Under the pieces are notes generated by a model. That model was not told the origin of the DNA, made no database searches, and was given only the letters and a program-made list of their open reading frames with translations. From NCBI GenBank assembly GCA_934120045.1, contig CAKOTF010000012.1, positions 1-34,827 of the forward strand: a stretch of 34,827 nucleotides of DNA, written 5' to 3'. The translations under genes and the position numbers were made by a program. Of the stretch, positions 34,058 to 34,827 are shown in pieces. The stretch is from an uncultured Clostridia bacterium. Lineage in GTDB: Bacteria > Bacillota > Clostridia > TANB77 > CAG-508. How positions within the stretch are numbered: position 1 is the first letter of the stretch; every line of letters begins with the position of its first letter.

Positions 34058-34827
34058 ATGAGACAATTACCTAAAGGAATAAGCAATTATGAAGATATTG
34101 TAAGAGAAAATAGAATATATGTAGACAAAACAATGTATATAGAAAAATTAGAAAAACTTTCAGATAAAACAATAATGTTTTTAAGACCAAGAAAGTTTGG
34201 AAAAACTTTATTTACTAGTACATTAGAATGTTATTATGATATAAACAAACAAGATAGATTCAATGAATTATTTCAAAATACATATATAGGAAAAAATCCA
34301 ACAAATAAAAAAAATAAATATTGTATATTAAGATTTAACTTTTCAGGTATAACTACAAATACATTTGAAGAAACAATAAAAGGATTTAGAGAAAAAGTGG
34401 ATTTAGGAATTAATGCTTTTGTAGAGTATTATTCCCTTGATTTTTATAATAATCCTGAACAAAGTACTGAAGGAATTTTAGGAAGTTTGTTTCAAGCTTT
34501 TAGATTTCAAAAAAGAGATCAAAAAATATATGTATTAATAGATGAATATGATCATTTTGCTAATGAATTACTAGGTTTTAAAACAGATGAATTTAAAGAG
34601 TTAGTTGCCAAAAATGGAAAAATAAGAAAATGGTATGAAGTATTAAAAGAAGGTACAGAAACAGTTGTTGATAGAATATTTATAACAGGCGTAGCACCAA
34701 TAACATTAGATAGTACAACAAGTGGATTTAATATAGCAAATGATATAACAAAAAATATCTTATTTAATGATATGCTTGGTTTTTCAAAAGAAGATGTAAT
34801 TTATTTAATGAATGAACTTGAAATACC
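34058..34827 (+). CDS. AAA-ATPase_like protein (PF09820 type), C-terminus off the window
   Basis: The ATG at 34058 has GTGAGGTAA as RBS; 256 codons are visible and the frame is open at the edge. The start MRQLPKGISNYEDIVRENRI, YVDKTMYIEKL and FLRPRKFGKTLFTSTLECYY (modified P-loop RPRKFGKT, about 43-50) are hallmarks of the family annotated as AAA-ATPase_like, often fused to a C-terminal PD-(D/E)XK (DUF1703) domain. A Walker B-like segment IYVLIDEYDHFANEL lies at about 157-171, followed by RIFITGVAPITLDSTTSGFN. The family is highly amplified in gut and host-associated bacteria; its biological role is not settled. It is divergent from the surface-protein locus and probably unrelated. Confidence 0.88.
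   Translation, partial: MRQLPKGISNYEDIVRENRIYVDKTMYIEKLEKLSDKTIMFLRPRKFGKTLFTSTLECYYDINKQDRFNELFQNTYIGKNPTNKKNKYCILRFNFSGITTNTFEETIKGFREKVDLGINAFVEYYSLDFYNNPEQSTEGILGSLFQAFRFQKRDQKIYVLIDEYDHFANELLGFKTDEFKELVAKNGKIRKWYEVLKEGTETVVDRIFITGVAPITLDSTTSGFNIANDITKNILFNDMLGFSKEDVIYLMNELEI

Overview
The window is very AT-rich and uses strong AGGAGG-type ribosome binding sites, TTGnnn-17-TATAAT promoters and TGA as a stop codon. Its protein families (SipW-type signal peptidases with TasA/camelysin-like substrates, BspA/DUF285 repeat proteins, Big2 domains, AAA-ATPase_like proteins) suggest a low-GC Firmicute, most likely a gut-type clostridium or relative. No rRNA, tRNA, CRISPR array, transposase or phage structural gene was seen. 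Nearly everything from 1 to 33231 is on the minus strand. Only the last 1.5 kb is on the plus strand.

Read in the direction of transcription (right to left), the locus starts with a good promoter at 33279-33307. It drives one huge gene (18328-33231, 4967 aa). This encodes an exported surface protein with two DUF285/BspA leucine-rich blocks, about 16 related Ig-like domains, an InlB-like segment, a glycine-rich right-handed beta-helix and a long C-terminal region. Next come an exported anchored protein (17308-18228) and then a tightly packed, often overlapping series of genes from 17237 down to 6263, with a promoter at 17266-17294.

That series interleaves four SipW-type signal peptidase genes (16272, 15077, 9958 and the broken 7012-7624) with small exported proteins carrying SipW-dependent-type signals (15597, 14490, 9375, 6263). 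In the middle lies a cytoplasmic or membrane module: an unknown 341-aa protein, a membrane-anchored McrB-like AAA+ ATPase, a DUF2357-like protein without a visible nuclease domain, a 45-aa protein and a 528-aa coiled-coil protein. One signal peptidase lacks the catalytic His and Asp, and another has a one-base insertion exactly at its catalytic SGSMEP motif.

A second unit (6147 to 4059) has its own promoter and a triple TGTWAH direct repeat resembling WalR boxes. It encodes an anchored protein and a 441-aa TasA-like protein, and ends at a clear terminator. Three further genes follow: an exported TasA-like paralogue (3164-3925), an unknown lysine-rich cytoplasmic protein (1982-3022), and a truncated prepilin-signal/Big2/DUF285 surface protein running off the left edge.

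On the plus strand at the right are a 5'-truncated Big2 fragment and the start of an AAA-ATPase_like (PF09820-type) protein. My overall reading, which is inference, is a surface-fibre and adhesin locus in which SipW-processed subunits are co-produced with an AAA+/DUF2357/coiled-coil module. I do not recognise that combination as a described system.
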